From positions 1 to 56,597 of the forward strand of contig NZ_QMEV01000033.1 of the NCBI RefSeq assembly GCF_003284935.1: a stretch of 56,597 bases of DNA. Reading direction: 5' to 3'. Shown in pieces: positions 30,960 to 41,048 of this stretch; position 1 is the stretch's first letter, and every line of letters starts with the position of its first letter. The position numbers and the translations under genes were made by a program. Source of the DNA: Mycobacterium colombiense. GTDB lineage: Bacteria; Actinomycetota; Actinomycetes; Mycobacteriales; Mycobacteriaceae. The notes beneath the pieces are model-generated. The model was not told the DNA's origin. It worked only from the letters and a program-made list of their open reading frames with translations, and made no database searches.

Positions 30960-32017
30960 GCGTCATCGCGGGTGTATTCGGCGCGTTGCCGCCGCATCGC
31001 TACAGCCAACGCGAAATCACCGACCAGGTGGTCAAATTCCCCGCGCTGGCCGAACACGAAGACGTCGTCCGGCGCCTGCACGCCGCCGCCAAGGTCAACA
31101 GCCGCCACCTGGTGCTGCCCCTCGAGCGCTACCACGAGCTCACCGACTTCGGTGCCACCAACGAGATGTTCATCGACAAGGCCGTGGAGCTGGGCTGCGA
31201 CGCGCTGCTGGGTGCGCTCGACGAGGCCGGGCTGCGACCGCACGACATCGACATGATCGCCACGACGACGGTGACCGGCATCGCGGTGCCGTCGCTCGAC
31301 GCGCGGATCGTAGGCCGCCTGGGTCTGCGCCCGGACGTGCGGCGGATGCCGCTGTTCGGTCTGGGTTGCGCGGCCGGGGCGGCCGGCGTGGGGCGGCTGC
31401 ACGATTATCTGCGCGGCGCCCCCGACGGCGTCGCCGCGCTGGTGTCGGTCGAGCTGTGTTCGCTCACCTTTCCCACCGTCCGGCCGACCGTGTCGGGTCT
31501 GGTCGGGACGGCGATGTTCGGCGACGGCGCCGCCGCCGTGGTCGCCGTCGGTGATCGTCGCGCCCAGCAACTGGATTCCGCCGGGCCCGACATCGTCGAT
31601 TCGCGCAGCCGCCTGTACCCCGAATCGCTGCACATCATGGGCTGGAACATCGGCTCGGACGGCATGCAGCCGGCGATGTCGCCGGAGCTGCCGAACGTCA
31701 TCGACCGTTACCTGGCCGACGACGTGCACACCTTCCTCGCCGCGCACGGGCTGACGAAGGACGACATCGGCGCCTGGGTCACCCACCCCGGCGGCCCCAA
31801 AGTGATCGACGCGATCGCCAAGACCCTGGAACTGCCCCCGGAGGCGCAGGAACTGACCTGGCGCTCGCTCGGGGAGGTCGCCAACCTCTCGTCGGCGTCG
31901 GTGCTGCACATTCTGCGCGACACCATCGCCAAGCCGCCGCCCAGCACCAGCCCCGGCCTATTGCTCGCGATGGGGCCCGGCTTCGGTTCCGAACTGGTGC
32001 TGCTGCGCTGGCACTGA
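30956..32017 (+). CDS. pks11: Type III polyketide synthase (Pks11-like)
   Basis: 353 residues, a paralogue of the synthase at 13810 with the same length and N-terminus ([18 protein letters not shown]). The triad is intact: Cys138 in [11 protein letters not shown], His277 in THPGGPK and Asn310 in GEVANLSS. By position, last gene of the locus, it corresponds to M. tuberculosis pks11, reported to make methyl-branched alkylpyrones. It could accept the acyl chain from the type I modules, since none of them has a thioesterase. In M. tuberculosis cyp139A1 follows; here an ABC-F gene follows directly in convergent orientation. Confidence 0.9.
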   Translation: MSVIAGVFGALPPHRYSQREITDQVVKFPALAEHEDVVRRLHAAAKVNSRHLVLPLERYHELTDFGATNEMFIDKAVELGCDALLGALDEAGLRPHDIDMIATTTVTGIAVPSLDARIVGRLGLRPDVRRMPLFGLGCAAGAAGVGRLHDYLRGAPDGVAALVSVELCSLTFPTVRPTVSGLVGTAMFGDGAAAVVAVGDRRAQQLDSAGPDIVDSRSRLYPESLHIMGWNIGSDGMQPAMSPELPNVIDRYLADDVHTFLAAHGLTKDDIGAWVTHPGGPKVIDAIAKTLELPPEAQELTWRSLGEVANLSSASVLHILRDTIAKPPPSTSPGLLLAMGPGFGSELVLLRWH

Positions 32018-32035
32018 GCGCCCGGCTGCGTGGTG

Positions 32036-32059
32036 AATCCCTTGCGCGCCAGGGTTATT
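32036..32059. terminator. Possible bidirectional terminator between convergent genes
   Basis: AATCCCT and AGGGTTATT flank an 8-nt GC-rich loop in the 37-bp gap between the type III PKS and the ABC-F gene. The imperfect hairpin with A/T-rich flanks could end transcription from both sides. It overlaps the ABC-F stop codon (32055-32057). Confidence 0.35.
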
Positions 32060-33827
32060 CGAGCAGCTCGGAGAGTTCCAGCCAGCGACCCTCCGTGGTG
32101 GCGACCTCGTCCTCGAGCACGCGCAGCTCCTGGGTGAGCCGGGTGATGCCGACATGGTCGGACTGCTCGTGGGCGGCCAGCTCGTGGTGTTTGTCGGCGA
32201 TCCGGTCCGCCAGCCGCGCGAGCTGGCGATCGAGGGAGGCCACCTCCTTCTCCGCGGCGCGGCGCTGCGCGCCGGACATGCCCGACGGAGCGGCCGGCGT
32301 CGGCTCGGGCGGTTGCGCGGCGGTCCGCTGTTCGGCGAGCCGCAGATACTCGTCGACGCCGCCGGGCAGGTGCCGCAACCGGCCGTCGAGCACCGCGTAC
32401 TGCTGATCGGTGACCCGCTCCAGCAGGTAGCGGTCGTGCGAGACGACGATCAGCGTGCCCGCCCACGAGTCCAGCAGATCCTCCATGGCGGCCAGCGTGT
32501 CGGTGTCGACGTCGTTGGTCGGCTCGTCGAGCAGCAACACGTTGGGCTCGGAGAGCAGCGTGAGCATCAGCTGCAGCCGCCGTCGCTCGCCGCCGGAAAG
32601 ATCCTCGACGCGGGCCGACAGCTGGCCGCGGGCGAAGCCGAGCCGCTCCAGCAGCTGCGCCGGGGTGGCCTCGCGGCCGTCGACCTGATAGCCGCCCGGC
32701 AGCCGGCCCAGCACATCGGCGATCCGGTCGCCGCCGAGCGCGGCCAGCGCGTCGCCCTGCTGGTCGAGCACCGCCAGGCGCACGGTCTTGCCGCGCTTGA
32801 CGCGGCCCGCGTCCGGCTCGACGGTGCCGTCGATCAACCGCAGCAGGGTCGACTTGCCGGCGCCGTTGGCCCCGACGATGCCGGTGCGCTCACCCGGGGC
32901 GATCCGCCACTCGACATCGCGCAGCACCGGGCGCCCGCCGAAGGAGACCGACACGTCGAGCAGATCGACCACGTCCTTGCCCAGCCGCGCGGTGGCCAGC
33001 TTGGCCAGTTCGACGGTGTTGCGCAGCGGCGGCACGTCGGCGATCAGCTGGTTGGCCGCCTCGATCCGGAACTTGGGTTTGGAGGTTCGCGCCGGCGCGC
33101 CGCGGCGCAGCCACGCCAGCTCCTTGCGCATCAGGTTCTGCCGCTTGGCCTCGGCGACGGCGGCCATCCGGTCGCGCTCGACGCGCTGCAGGACGTAGGC
33201 CGCGTAACCGCCGTCGAACGGCTCGACGATGCCGTCGTGCACCTCCCACGTCGTGGTGGCGACCTCGTCGAGAAACCAGCGGTCATGGGTCACCAGCAGC
33301 AGGCCGCCGGAGTTGCGCGCCCAGCGTTGCCGCAGATGCCCGGCCAGCCAGGTGATGCCCTCGATGTCGAGATGGTTGGTCGGCTCGTCGAGCGCGATGA
33401 CGTCCCATTCGCCGATCAGCAACCGGGCCAGCTGCACGCGGCGGCGCTGGCCGCCGGACAGCGTGGAAACCGTTGCCTCCCAGTCGATGTCGGAGACTAG
33501 CCCGGCGACCACATCGCGGACCCGCGCGTCGCCGGCCCACTGGTGTTCGGCCGCCTCGCCCACGAGCGTGTGGCCCACGCTGCGGTCGGGATCCAGGGTG
33601 TCGGCCTGGCTCAGCGCGCCGACCCGCAACCCGCTGCGCCGGGTGACCCGCCCGGCGTCGGGCGGCTGCTGGCCGGTCAGCAGCCGCAGCAGGCTGGACT
33701 TGCCGTCGCCGTTTCGCCCGACGATCCCGATGCGGGCGCCGTCGTTGACCCCGAGCGTGATCGAGTCGAAGACCACCTGAGTCGGATATTCGAGGTGTAC
33801 GGCCTCGGCCCCAAGTAGGTGCGCCAC
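32055..33827 (-). CDS. ABC-F family ATPase, Uup-like (Rv1668c+Rv1667c as one protein)
   Basis: 590 residues with two nucleotide-binding domains and no membrane segment, so a ribosome-associated ABC-F protein rather than a transporter. NBD1 has Walker A GRNGDGKS (37-44), LSGGQ and LDEPTNHLD; NBD2 has GANGAGKST, LSGGERRRLQL and LLDEPTNDVD. A charged linker and a C-terminal predicted coiled coil (about the last 75 residues) resemble Uup-type members. In M. tuberculosis the equivalent is annotated in two parts, Rv1668c and Rv1667c, as a macrolide-transport ATPase; here it is intact. It lies 24 bp downstream of the PAS-ANTAR gene and may be co-transcribed with it. A role in antibiotic protection is not proven by sequence. 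Confidence 0.88.
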   Translation of the reverse strand: MAHLLGAEAVHLEYPTQVVFDSITLGVNDGARIGIVGRNGDGKSSLLRLLTGQQPPDAGRVTRRSGLRVGALSQADTLDPDRSVGHTLVGEAAEHQWAGDARVRDVVAGLVSDIDWEATVSTLSGGQRRRVQLARLLIGEWDVIALDEPTNHLDIEGITWLAGHLRQRWARNSGGLLLVTHDRWFLDEVATTTWEVHDGIVEPFDGGYAAYVLQRVERDRMAAVAEAKRQNLMRKELAWLRRGAPARTSKPKFRIEAANQLIADVPPLRNTVELAKLATARLGKDVVDLLDVSVSFGGRPVLRDVEWRIAPGERTGIVGANGAGKSTLLRLIDGTVEPDAGRVKRGKTVRLAVLDQQGDALAALGGDRIADVLGRLPGGYQVDGREATPAQLLERLGFARGQLSARVEDLSGGERRRLQLMLTLLSEPNVLLLDEPTNDVDTDTLAAMEDLLDSWAGTLIVVSHDRYLLERVTDQQYAVLDGRLRHLPGGVDEYLRLAEQRTAAQPPEPTPAAPSGMSGAQRRAAEKEVASLDRQLARLADRIADKHHELAAHEQSDHVGITRLTQELRVLEDEVATTEGRWLELSELLE

Positions 33828-33851
33828 CGGGCCGACCCTAGCGTCCCGCCG

Positions 33852-34577
33852 CTAGCCGAGGGTCAGCAGCGCCTGGTCCACCTGGCTTTGCGTTTCCGCC
33901 GACGCCTTGCTGGCCACGGCGTCCAGGAAGCGACCGGCGACGTCGCGCAGCTTGAGGTTCGCCTCCTGGGAACGCCACACCAGGATGTCGAAGGCGCGCT
34001 CGGCCGAGATGCCGTAGGCGATCATCAGCACGCCCTTGGCCTGCTCGATGCGCGCGCGCGAATCCGCCACCGCCGACAGCACGTTGGTGATGTCGGTCTG
34101 CAGGGAGTCGGTGACGTCGACGTAGAACCCGGACGTGCCGGCCAGCTCGCCGGCGGCGTCGACCATCCGATCGCCGGCGACGACGACGCAGCGGGTCCGT
34201 CCGGCGGTGTCGACGATGCGGTGCCGGCTGCTGAACGGCTTTCCCTTCATCACCCGGTCCAGCACGTCGGCCACCCGCTCCCGGTCGTCAGGATGCTTGT
34301 GTTGCAGCAGCAGTTCCGTGGTGGGCGTGACCTGTCCCGGTTTGTAGCCGTGCATGCGCGCGACCGCATCGGACCACTCCCAGCGCTGGCCGTCGAGATA
34401 GAACCAGAACCTGCCGACGCGCTGCGGCTCGCCGAGCCCCAGCACCAGGTCGACCGCACTGAAATCGCGTTCGGGGACGATGTCCGAGACCAGCGCCCCA
34501 GGGCGCTCGACAGCCTCGTCGTTGGAGTTCACCGCCATCGTGCGATTCCCCAATCCCTCTTGTGAAAACTTCGACAT
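33852..34577 (-). CDS. PAS-ANTAR RNA-binding regulator
   Basis: 241 residues. A PAS-fold sensor (about 50-157, with the RFWFYLDGQRWEWSD and HPDDRERV segments typical of PAS) is followed by an ANTAR domain (about 165-222, RIEQAKGVLMIAYGISAERAF). ANTAR domains bind paired stem-loops in nascent RNA and prevent termination or alter translation. No phospho-receiver domain is present, so a small ligand or redox signal through PAS is likely. A second ATG 13 codons in (start 34538), with GGGGA upstream, is a credible alternative start. It follows the catabolic operon by 65 bp and precedes the ABC-F gene. Confidence 0.85.
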   Translation of the reverse strand: MSKFSQEGLGNRTMAVNSNDEAVERPGALVSDIVPERDFSAVDLVLGLGEPQRVGRFWFYLDGQRWEWSDAVARMHGYKPGQVTPTTELLLQHKHPDDRERVADVLDRVMKGKPFSSRHRIVDTAGRTRCVVVAGDRMVDAAGELAGTSGFYVDVTDSLQTDITNVLSAVADSRARIEQAKGVLMIAYGISAERAFDILVWRSQEANLKLRDVAGRFLDAVASKASAETQSQVDQALLTLG

Positions 34578-34642
34578 ATCAATTCCCGTTTTTGCGCGTA
34601 CCCATTCCTGCCCCTACCGGGGCATTTGGCGGCTCTTGCCGG

Positions 34643-35758
34643 TCAGGCCACCCGGTACCGCTCGGCGTCTTGGCGTTTGAACTCCAGCCCGAAACCCGGG
34701 CGGTGTTGATCGGGCCGCAACGCTCCGCCCTCGGGGGACAGGGCGCCCTCGAAAAGCATGTGTTCGATGCGGTGGTGATCGTGGAAGTACTCCAGGTGTC
34801 GCAGGTTGGCGATGGTGGTGGCGACGTGGGCGTGCAGGTTGGGAGCGCAGTGCCCCGATACGTCGACGTTGTAGGAGGCGGCCAGGCCCGCGGCGCGCAC
34901 CCAGTCGGTGATGCCACCGCAGCGGGTGACGTCGATCTGCAGGCAGTCGACCGCGTCGGCGGCGAGCATCCGGTTGAAGTAGGCCAGGTCGTAACCGTAT
35001 TCGCCGGCGGTGACGTCGGGGCTGACCTGGTCGCGCACCTCGCGCAGTCCGGCCAGATCGTCGGAGGAGACGGGCTCTTCGAACCAGGTGACACCGTGGT
35101 CGGCCATGGCGTGGGCCACCCGGATGGCCTGCTTGCGGCGGTAGCCGCCGTTGGCGTCCACATACAGTTCGGTGCCGGGCCCGATCACCTTGCGGGCCAA
35201 CGCGATTCGATCGAGGTCGCGGCCCACGTCGGAGCCCCACGACTCGCCGATCTTGATCTTCACCCGCGGGATCTTCCACTCGTCGACCCACCGTTCGAGT
35301 TGGGCGCGGGTCTGGCGTTCGTCGTAGGTGGTGAAGCCGCCGCTGCCGTAGATCGGCACTTCGGGATGCGCCATGCCGAGTAGCCGGCACACCGGCAGCT
35401 CCAGCAGCTTGCCCTTGAGGTCCCACAGCGCGGTGTCGAGCGCCGAGATCGCGCACGACGCCAGCCCGGGCCGCCCGTTGTTGCGCATCGCGATGACCAT
35501 CGATTGCCACCGGGCCGGGACGTCCACGGCGCTGTGTCCGGTCAGCGCGCCGGCGAGCTTGCCATTGATCAGCGTGGCGCATGCGCCGTCGGCGTAGGTG
35601 TAGCCGATGCCGCGCCGGCCGCCGGCCGCCACCTCGGCGAGTACCAGCGTGGTCGACGACCACGACAGGGTGCCGTCGGCTTCCGGGGCGTCGGTGGGGA
35701 TCTCATAGGCCTGCGCGGTGACTTCCTCGATGGCCGCGTCGATGCGCGCGGTTGTCAT
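34643..35758 (-). CDS. Enolase-superfamily enzyme (mandelate racemase/muconate lactonizing type)
   Basis: 371 residues. The capping domain is followed by a barrel with the superfamily's Asp/Glu/Glu metal ligands: Asp201 in YVDANGG, Glu227/228 in WFEEPVS and Glu253 in TAGEYGYD. A KxK pair (Lys167, Lys169 in VKIKIG) and His303 in SGHCAPN are candidate acid/bases. Such enzymes abstract the proton alpha to a carboxylate; the family includes sugar-acid dehydratases, racemases and cycloisomerases. The substrate cannot be told, but oxidoreductase and glycosidase neighbours suggest a sugar acid. The start overlaps the SDR stop (ATGA). The longer upstream frame was rejected because it lies inside the SDR. 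Confidence 0.85.
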   Translation of the reverse strand: MTTARIDAAIEEVTAQAYEIPTDAPEADGTLSWSSTTLVLAEVAAGGRRGIGYTYADGACATLINGKLAGALTGHSAVDVPARWQSMVIAMRNNGRPGLASCAISALDTALWDLKGKLLELPVCRLLGMAHPEVPIYGSGGFTTYDERQTRAQLERWVDEWKIPRVKIKIGESWGSDVGRDLDRIALARKVIGPGTELYVDANGGYRRKQAIRVAHAMADHGVTWFEEPVSSDDLAGLREVRDQVSPDVTAGEYGYDLAYFNRMLAADAVDCLQIDVTRCGGITDWVRAAGLAASYNVDVSGHCAPNLHAHVATTIANLRHLEYFHDHHRIEHMLFEGALSPEGGALRPDQHRPGFGLEFKRQDAERYRVA

Positions 35759-36771
35759 CGCGCCCTCCGGCGGCCCGCCCGCGCCGCGAGCCACGCGCCC
35801 AGCCCCGCCGCGCCGAGCGCGCCGGTACCGCTGACCACCGGATGCTGGGACGCCCACAGTTGCGGGCTGCGGGAGTGCGACTCGTCGTCGAACTGGCCGT
35901 GCGCGCCGTGGTCGGTGCCCGGTTCGGCGTCCAGGGGCTGCCACAGGTTGTGGGGCCGGCCGGGGCCGACGTGTTCGTCGGTCTGCTGGGAGTCGTAGCC
36001 GGTGCGGCCGAGGTAGCGGTCCAGCAGCGGCGCGACGAACTTCTGCCCGAGCAGCGTCACCAAGGTGGAATCGCCGACCCAATATTGCTTTCGCCCCGGA
36101 TGATCGGCCGCGTAGAGGACACCGCGGGCGGCGACCTCGGGCTGGTAGATCGGCGGCACCGGCTGGGGATGGCGGGGCAGCCGGGACAGCACCCAGGAGA
36201 ATTGCGGGGTGTTGACCGCGGGCATCTGCACCACGGTGATCCGGACCTTCGAGCCCTCGTGGAACAGTTCGCAGCGCACCGATTCGGTGAACCCGTTGAT
36301 CGCGTGCTTGGCGCCGCAGTAGGCCGACTGCAGGGGGATCGACCGCTGACTGAGCGCCGAACCGACCTGCACGATGGTGCCGCGGTTGCGGGGGCGCATC
36401 TTGGCCAGCGCCGCCATGGTGCCGTGGACGTACCCGAGGTAGGACACCTCGGTGACGCGTTTGAACTCCTCGGCGCTGATCTCGCTGAACGGCGCGAACA
36501 CCGACGTGAACGCGACATTGACCCAGACGTCGATGGGGCCGAACGCGGATTCGGCCTCGTCGGCGGCGGCGACGACGGCCGCGTGGTCGGCCACGTCGGT
36601 CGGGATGGCCAGCGCCTTGCCGCCGCCGGCCTCGACATCGCGGGCGGCGCCGTCGAGCCCGGCCGCGCCCCGTGCGAGCAGGACGACATTGGCACCGCGC
36701 CGCCCGAACTGCTGCGCGGTGGCGCGGCCGATGCCGGCGCTGGCTCCGGTGATCACCACTGTCTGTGTCAT
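35755..36771 (-). CDS. Short-chain dehydrogenase/reductase with C-terminal hydrophobic tail
   Basis: 338 residues. Classical SDR signatures are TGASAGIG at 8-15 and the Ser138-Tyr151-Lys155 set (YCGAK). After the catalytic domain come a long hydrophilic stretch and a short hydrophobic segment near the C-terminus (about 316-330) followed by RAGRRRAR, which could tether the protein to the membrane. It lies between the GH15 gene (31 bp upstream) and the enolase-superfamily gene (4-nt overlap), so it probably oxidises or reduces an intermediate of the same pathway. The substrate is unknown. Confidence 0.85.
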   Translation of the reverse strand: MTQTVVITGASAGIGRATAQQFGRRGANVVLLARGAAGLDGAARDVEAGGGKALAIPTDVADHAAVVAAADEAESAFGPIDVWVNVAFTSVFAPFSEISAEEFKRVTEVSYLGYVHGTMAALAKMRPRNRGTIVQVGSALSQRSIPLQSAYCGAKHAINGFTESVRCELFHEGSKVRITVVQMPAVNTPQFSWVLSRLPRHPQPVPPIYQPEVAARGVLYAADHPGRKQYWVGDSTLVTLLGQKFVAPLLDRYLGRTGYDSQQTDEHVGPGRPHNLWQPLDAEPGTDHGAHGQFDDESHSRSPQLWASQHPVVSGTGALGAAGLGAWLAARAGRRRAR

Positions 36772-36802
36772 CGCAGAACTGCCTTTCGCTCGCTCGGATT
36801 GG

Positions 36803-38593
36803 TCACTGATGTTGGGCGTCGTCGTCGGTGAGGGTGGCCGTGCATTCGAGCATCAGGGCGTGCGCGAACGCCTGGGGCAGATTGCCGCGCAGCTGGCGCT
36901 GCCGCACGTCGTACTCCTCGCAGAACAGCCCCGGCGGGCCGCACGCGGCGCGGTTGCGTTCGAACCAGCGCATGGCGCAATCGCCATGGCCCAGTTGGTC
37001 TTCGGCCAGCGCCATCATGAACCCGCAGAGCAAGAACGCTCCCTCGGCGTCGCCGAGCTCGCGCTCGTCGTGCCGGAAGCGGTAGACGAACCCGTCCTCG
37101 GTGAGCTCGCGGCGGACGGCGTCCAGGGTGGCCCGGGTGCGGGGATCGTCAGCGGGCACGGCGCCGCGCACCGGCGGCAGCAGCAGCGACGCGTCCACCC
37201 CCGTCAGGCGCGGGCTGCGTTGCCAGTAGCCGTGCGGGTGCAGGCTGCTCGACGCGGTGTCGGCCAGTATCGCGTCGGCCAGCGAGGCGCAGGTGGTGAC
37301 CTCGGGACCGGCGCCGGCCAGCTTGGCGACGGCGCGCAGCCCGGCCACACAGGCCAGCCGGGACTGTGTCCAGTGCTCGTTGTCGATTTCCCACACCCCG
37401 GCGTCCGGCTCACGCCAGCGCTTTTCGATCGCCCGGACGGCGGTCTGCACCGCGCGCCATCCGTCGGCATCGAGCCGGTCCGCGGCGCCCGCCTTGGCGA
37501 GCAACTGCAGCGCCTCGCCGAAGACGTCGAGCTGGAACTGCTGGTTGACCCAGTTGCCGACCTTGTCGGCCCCGCCCGGATAGCCGGGCAGGTCGAGCGT
37601 CTCCTCGCCGGGCACCGGGCCGCCGGTGACGGTGTAGGCGGGCTTGAGGTTGGGGCCGTCGTCGAGCAGCCGGGCGCCGACGAATTCGACCGCCCGGTCC
37701 AGCAGTTCGGTGGTGCCGACGGCGGCGGCGGCCATGCCGGCGTACACCTGGTCGCGGATCCAGGCGTAGCGGTAGTCGTAGTTCTGGTTGGTGTGCGCGC
37801 GTTCGGGCAGGCTCATGGTCGCGGCGGCCACCATGCCGCCGCCGCTGCTGGTCAGTCCGCGCAGCACCGCGTAGGAGTGGCTGCCGTCGCGGGGGGCGAT
37901 GGTGCAGCTCAGCCGGGGGACGCTGCGCTGCCAGGCGGCCGCGGTGGCGTCCCAGGCGAGGTCGGGGTCCGGCGGCTCGTCGGGCAGTGCCCGTTCGGAC
38001 AGCTCCAGCACGAGATCGTGTTGCCCGCCCTCCTCGAGGGTGATCTCACAGGTCAGCAGCTCGCTTTTGTCGTGCGCGGCTTTGATGGTGCGGGCCCGGC
38101 AGCCGGCCAGCCACCGCCAGCGCAACGGGCCCGACCGGCCGCTCCACACACCGCCCTCGCAGGACGGCTGGCCAAGGCCGTGCTTGCCGAATCCCGCGCC
38201 CGGCGCCAGCAGCACCCGCACCCGCGCCGCCCCGCGGCACACCGTGAGGCGGCGCAGCAGCACCACCCGGTCAGGGTCGCCCGGGAAGGCCAGCGCCTCA
38301 CGGCATTCCACGGTGCCGTCCCGGGTGATCCAGCGGTTGCGCCAGATCAGGGTGCCGGGCTCGTAATAGCCGCCCCACACGTGCCGGATGTCGACCGGAG
38401 TGATCGCGTAAACCCCGCCGCCGCCAATGAGATTGGAGAAGACGGCGTCGGAGTCCCAGTGCGGCGCGCACATCCACGCCATGTCGCCCTGCGGCCCGAT
38501 CAGCGCGCCGCGCTCGCCGTCGGCGAGCAGCGCGTACTCGCGCAGCACCCGGGGGGCGAAGGTCGTCTCGACGTCGATCGTTCGGTCAGCCAC
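36803..38593 (-). CDS. GH15 family glycoside hydrolase (glucoamylase/trehalase type)
   Basis: 596 residues: an N-terminal beta-sandwich domain (about 1-260) and a C-terminal helical barrel. The barrel has [15 protein letters not shown] near residue 277, a likely catalytic acid in GVWEID near residue 399, and FCEEYD near residue 559 as the likely base region. GH15 enzymes release glucose from alpha-glucans; mycobacterial members include a phosphate-dependent trehalase, so glucan and trehalose are both plausible substrates. No signal peptide is visible, so it should be cytoplasmic. The start overlaps the stop of the GMC oxidoreductase gene by 8 nt, which places it in that operon. Confidence 0.86.
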   Translation of the reverse strand: MADRTIDVETTFAPRVLREYALLADGERGALIGPQGDMAWMCAPHWDSDAVFSNLIGGGGVYAITPVDIRHVWGGYYEPGTLIWRNRWITRDGTVECREALAFPGDPDRVVLLRRLTVCRGAARVRVLLAPGAGFGKHGLGQPSCEGGVWSGRSGPLRWRWLAGCRARTIKAAHDKSELLTCEITLEEGGQHDLVLELSERALPDEPPDPDLAWDATAAAWQRSVPRLSCTIAPRDGSHSYAVLRGLTSSGGGMVAAATMSLPERAHTNQNYDYRYAWIRDQVYAGMAAAAVGTTELLDRAVEFVGARLLDDGPNLKPAYTVTGGPVPGEETLDLPGYPGGADKVGNWVNQQFQLDVFGEALQLLAKAGAADRLDADGWRAVQTAVRAIEKRWREPDAGVWEIDNEHWTQSRLACVAGLRAVAKLAGAGPEVTTCASLADAILADTASSSLHPHGYWQRSPRLTGVDASLLLPPVRGAVPADDPRTRATLDAVRRELTEDGFVYRFRHDERELGDAEGAFLLCGFMMALAEDQLGHGDCAMRWFERNRAACGPPGLFCEEYDVRQRQLRGNLPQAFAHALMLECTATLTDDDAQHQ

Positions 38594-40283
38594 GGGCTCC
38601 CGCCTCCGACCTCCGTCCGGCGGTGGTATCGATCTTCCCCCCGGCCAGCCGTTCGGCGAGCCGCGAGGCCAGCGCCATGATGGTCAGCGCCGGGTTCGCC
38701 GAGCCCTGCGTGGGACACACCGAGCCGTCGGCCAGAAACAGGTTCGGAACGCCCCACACGCGCTGATCGGAGTCGACGACCGAATTGTGCGGGCTGGTGC
38801 CCATCCGGGCGCCGCCGATCAGGTGGGCGAACCGCTCGATGGTGAGCACGTCCTGGGCGTCGGCGGCGTGCAGGATGTCGCCGATCACCTTCGTGGAGTA
38901 CGCCATGTTGGCCTTGTCGTTGTCGCACAACGTGTAGTCGAAGCGGGCCACCGGGATGCCGTACGGGTCCTTCTCGTCAGCCAGCGTGACACGGTTGTCC
39001 GGCAGCGGCAGCAGCTCGTTGAGCACGCCGACGGTCGCCCAGTGGTTGTAGTCGCGCATGTATTCGCGCAGCGCGCGGCCCCAGTGCCCGTCGGCCAGCA
39101 CGTGTTCGGCCCAGCCGATGGGCATCGGCGACACGGTCTGGATGGCGAAGCCGCGGGCGAAGCCGCGGGATTGGTCGGTCTCGTAGAACTGTTCGGAGGT
39201 CACCTCGGGGGGCGGCGCCTTGTACATCCGGACCTCCTCGGACCACCGGCCCGCGGATTGGGTGGCGCCCTGCACCATGACGTAGCGCCCGACCTGATCG
39301 TCGTTGTTGCCCAATCCGTTCGGGAACCGGTCGCTGACCGAGTTCAGCAACAGCCGCGGTGTTTCGATCGAATACCCAGCCACGGCAACGACTTTGGCGC
39401 GCTGCAACCGCTCCTTGCCGCCGACCTCGTCGTAGTAGACGACGCCGCGGGCGGCGCCGGTCTCGTCGAGTTCGACCCGTGAGGCCATGCAGTTGGCGCG
39501 GATCTCCACGGCGTGGGCCAGGGCGTCGGGCAGGTGCGTGACGTACGGGCTGGCCTTTGCGTTGACCTTGCAGCCCTGCAGGCAGTAGCCGCGGTAGATG
39601 CAGTGCGGGCGATTGCCGAAGGTGCCGTTGACGATCCCGACGGGCCCCACCCGCATTTCGATGCCGAGCTTGAGCGCGCCCCGCCATATCTTGGCGGCGG
39701 CGCCCGAAATCGGATGCGGGGCAAAGGGGTAGCGATGCGGGTCGCCCCACGGCCAGTTCTGGCCGGCCACCGGGAGTTCGAGCTCGACGCGCTCGTAGTG
39801 GCTGCGGATGTCCTCGTAGCGGATCGGCCAGTCCGCCCCGACCCCGTCCCGCGTGTAGGTCTCGAAGTCACTGGGGTGGAACCGTGGGGTGTATCCAGCG
39901 TAGTGCACCATCGAGCCACCCACGCCGCGCCCGGAGTTGTTCTTGCCCAACTCGATTGGGTCGTCACCGCCGATGATGCGTTTCTGTGTCCAGTACAGCG
40001 CATGCGATCCGGCCTCGTCGGACACCCAGTCCTCGTCGGGATGCCAGAACGGGCCGGCTTCGAGGATCACTACCCGCCAGCCCTCGCGGGCCAGCCGCTG
40101 CGCCAGCACCGAGCCGCCGGCTCCGGCGCCGACGACCACCAGATCGACCTCGTCGTCATCGGCGTAGCGCCGCATCGTCTTTTCGCCGGGCAGATCGCGG
40201 GTGTGCACGTCGAGCAGGAACCGCGAATCATTGTCCTTCGGTTCGACCGCTCCCTTGAACAGACCCCGCAAGAAGTCGCCCAT
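38586..40283 (-). CDS. GMC-family FAD oxidoreductase (gluconate/sugar dehydrogenase large-subunit type)
   Basis: 565 residues from the ATG at 40283. The FAD-binding motif is VVVGAGAGGSVLAQ (Gly52-Ala-Gly54-Ala-Gly56). A Cys-containing segment (CIYRGYCLQGCK) and the C-terminal HLIGGARMG...NPALTIMALASRLAERL pattern are those of GMC dehydrogenases related to gluconate 2-dehydrogenase. It probably oxidises a sugar or sugar acid. The frame is open upstream, but this start overlaps the stop of the subunit-3-like gene by one base, which pairs the two. No cytochrome c subunit is encoded nearby, so the electron acceptor is unclear. Cholesterol-oxidase-like activity is a less likely alternative. Confidence 0.85.
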   Translation of the reverse strand: MGDFLRGLFKGAVEPKDNDSRFLLDVHTRDLPGEKTMRRYADDDEVDLVVVGAGAGGSVLAQRLAREGWRVVILEAGPFWHPDEDWVSDEAGSHALYWTQKRIIGGDDPIELGKNNSGRGVGGSMVHYAGYTPRFHPSDFETYTRDGVGADWPIRYEDIRSHYERVELELPVAGQNWPWGDPHRYPFAPHPISGAAAKIWRGALKLGIEMRVGPVGIVNGTFGNRPHCIYRGYCLQGCKVNAKASPYVTHLPDALAHAVEIRANCMASRVELDETGAARGVVYYDEVGGKERLQRAKVVAVAGYSIETPRLLLNSVSDRFPNGLGNNDDQVGRYVMVQGATQSAGRWSEEVRMYKAPPPEVTSEQFYETDQSRGFARGFAIQTVSPMPIGWAEHVLADGHWGRALREYMRDYNHWATVGVLNELLPLPDNRVTLADEKDPYGIPVARFDYTLCDNDKANMAYSTKVIGDILHAADAQDVLTIERFAHLIGGARMGTSPHNSVVDSDQRVWGVPNLFLADGSVCPTQGSANPALTIMALASRLAERLAGGKIDTTAGRRSEAGARG

Positions 40284-41029
40284 CACAACTCCCCGTTGTT
40301 CACGATTTGCACCGGGTCTTCGTCGGTGGCGCCGGGAGTCTCGTATGGTTCGCGCGCGGCGGCCGGTCCGGTGGCGCCGCCCAGGCGCATGAACCCGCGC
40401 GGGTAGGCCGGGCCGCCGAACCCGATCTCGTTCCACGCCCATGGGTGAGAGTAGAAGCCCGACAACGTCATTCGCATGCACACCGACCACGCCCGCTTGA
40501 CGTTCAGGCTCTCCCACGCCCCGCCCTGTAAGTCGCCGTGCGAGAACTTGTCGACGATCGCTTCGCGGGTGGTGATGTCGGCGTCGGCAAAGGAGATTCC
40601 GCCGTAGTGGGCAGCCGCCGTCTCGTCGAGCCCGCGCAGCACCAGGCGCCAGGTGTCGCGGTCGTCGGGCATGTCGGCGTACTGGTAGCCGTCGAGGCGC
40701 CCGTCGGCGAGCTTGGAGTCCACCGACTCCGCGGCCGGCACCCGCGGCTCGACGTCCTGCGCCAGCACCGTGTCGCAGAACGCTCGCAGGCACGGCTCCT
40801 CTTCGGGGGTGAAAAACCGTAGCGGCCCGGGCGGTTCCAGCCGAGCCAGCACGACCTTGCGGGTGGCCTCGTCCCACTTGTCGGCGGTCTCGAGCACGTC
40901 GTAATCGGGGTAGCGCCCGATCATCTGCGGCGTGGTGCCGCGGCGTTGCTTGGGCAGCCAGGACGGGTGCGGCGGCTTGCCGTCGGGGCGCAGGTGGGGC
41001 AGGTGGTCGGGGCGTGAGGTGTTGGCCAT
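40283..41029 (-). CDS. Gluconate 2-dehydrogenase subunit 3 family protein
   Basis: 248 residues. It resembles the small subunit 3 family that accompanies GMC-type gluconate dehydrogenases, with the FFTPEEEPCLRAFCDTVLAQD segment typical of the family's start. It probably stabilises or helps export and assemble the FAD subunit encoded next, with which it overlaps by one base. Unlike many relatives it has no obvious Tat signal (it begins MANTSRPDHLPHLRP). It follows the small membrane-protein gene by 19 bp. Confidence 0.78.
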   Translation of the reverse strand: MANTSRPDHLPHLRPDGKPPHPSWLPKQRRGTTPQMIGRYPDYDVLETADKWDEATRKVVLARLEPPGPLRFFTPEEEPCLRAFCDTVLAQDVEPRVPAAESVDSKLADGRLDGYQYADMPDDRDTWRLVLRGLDETAAAHYGGISFADADITTREAIVDKFSHGDLQGGAWESLNVKRAWSVCMRMTLSGFYSHPWAWNEIGFGGPAYPRGFMRLGGATGPAAAREPYETPGATDEDPVQIVNNGEL

Positions 41030-41048
41030 CTCGGAAAATCCCAGCGCC

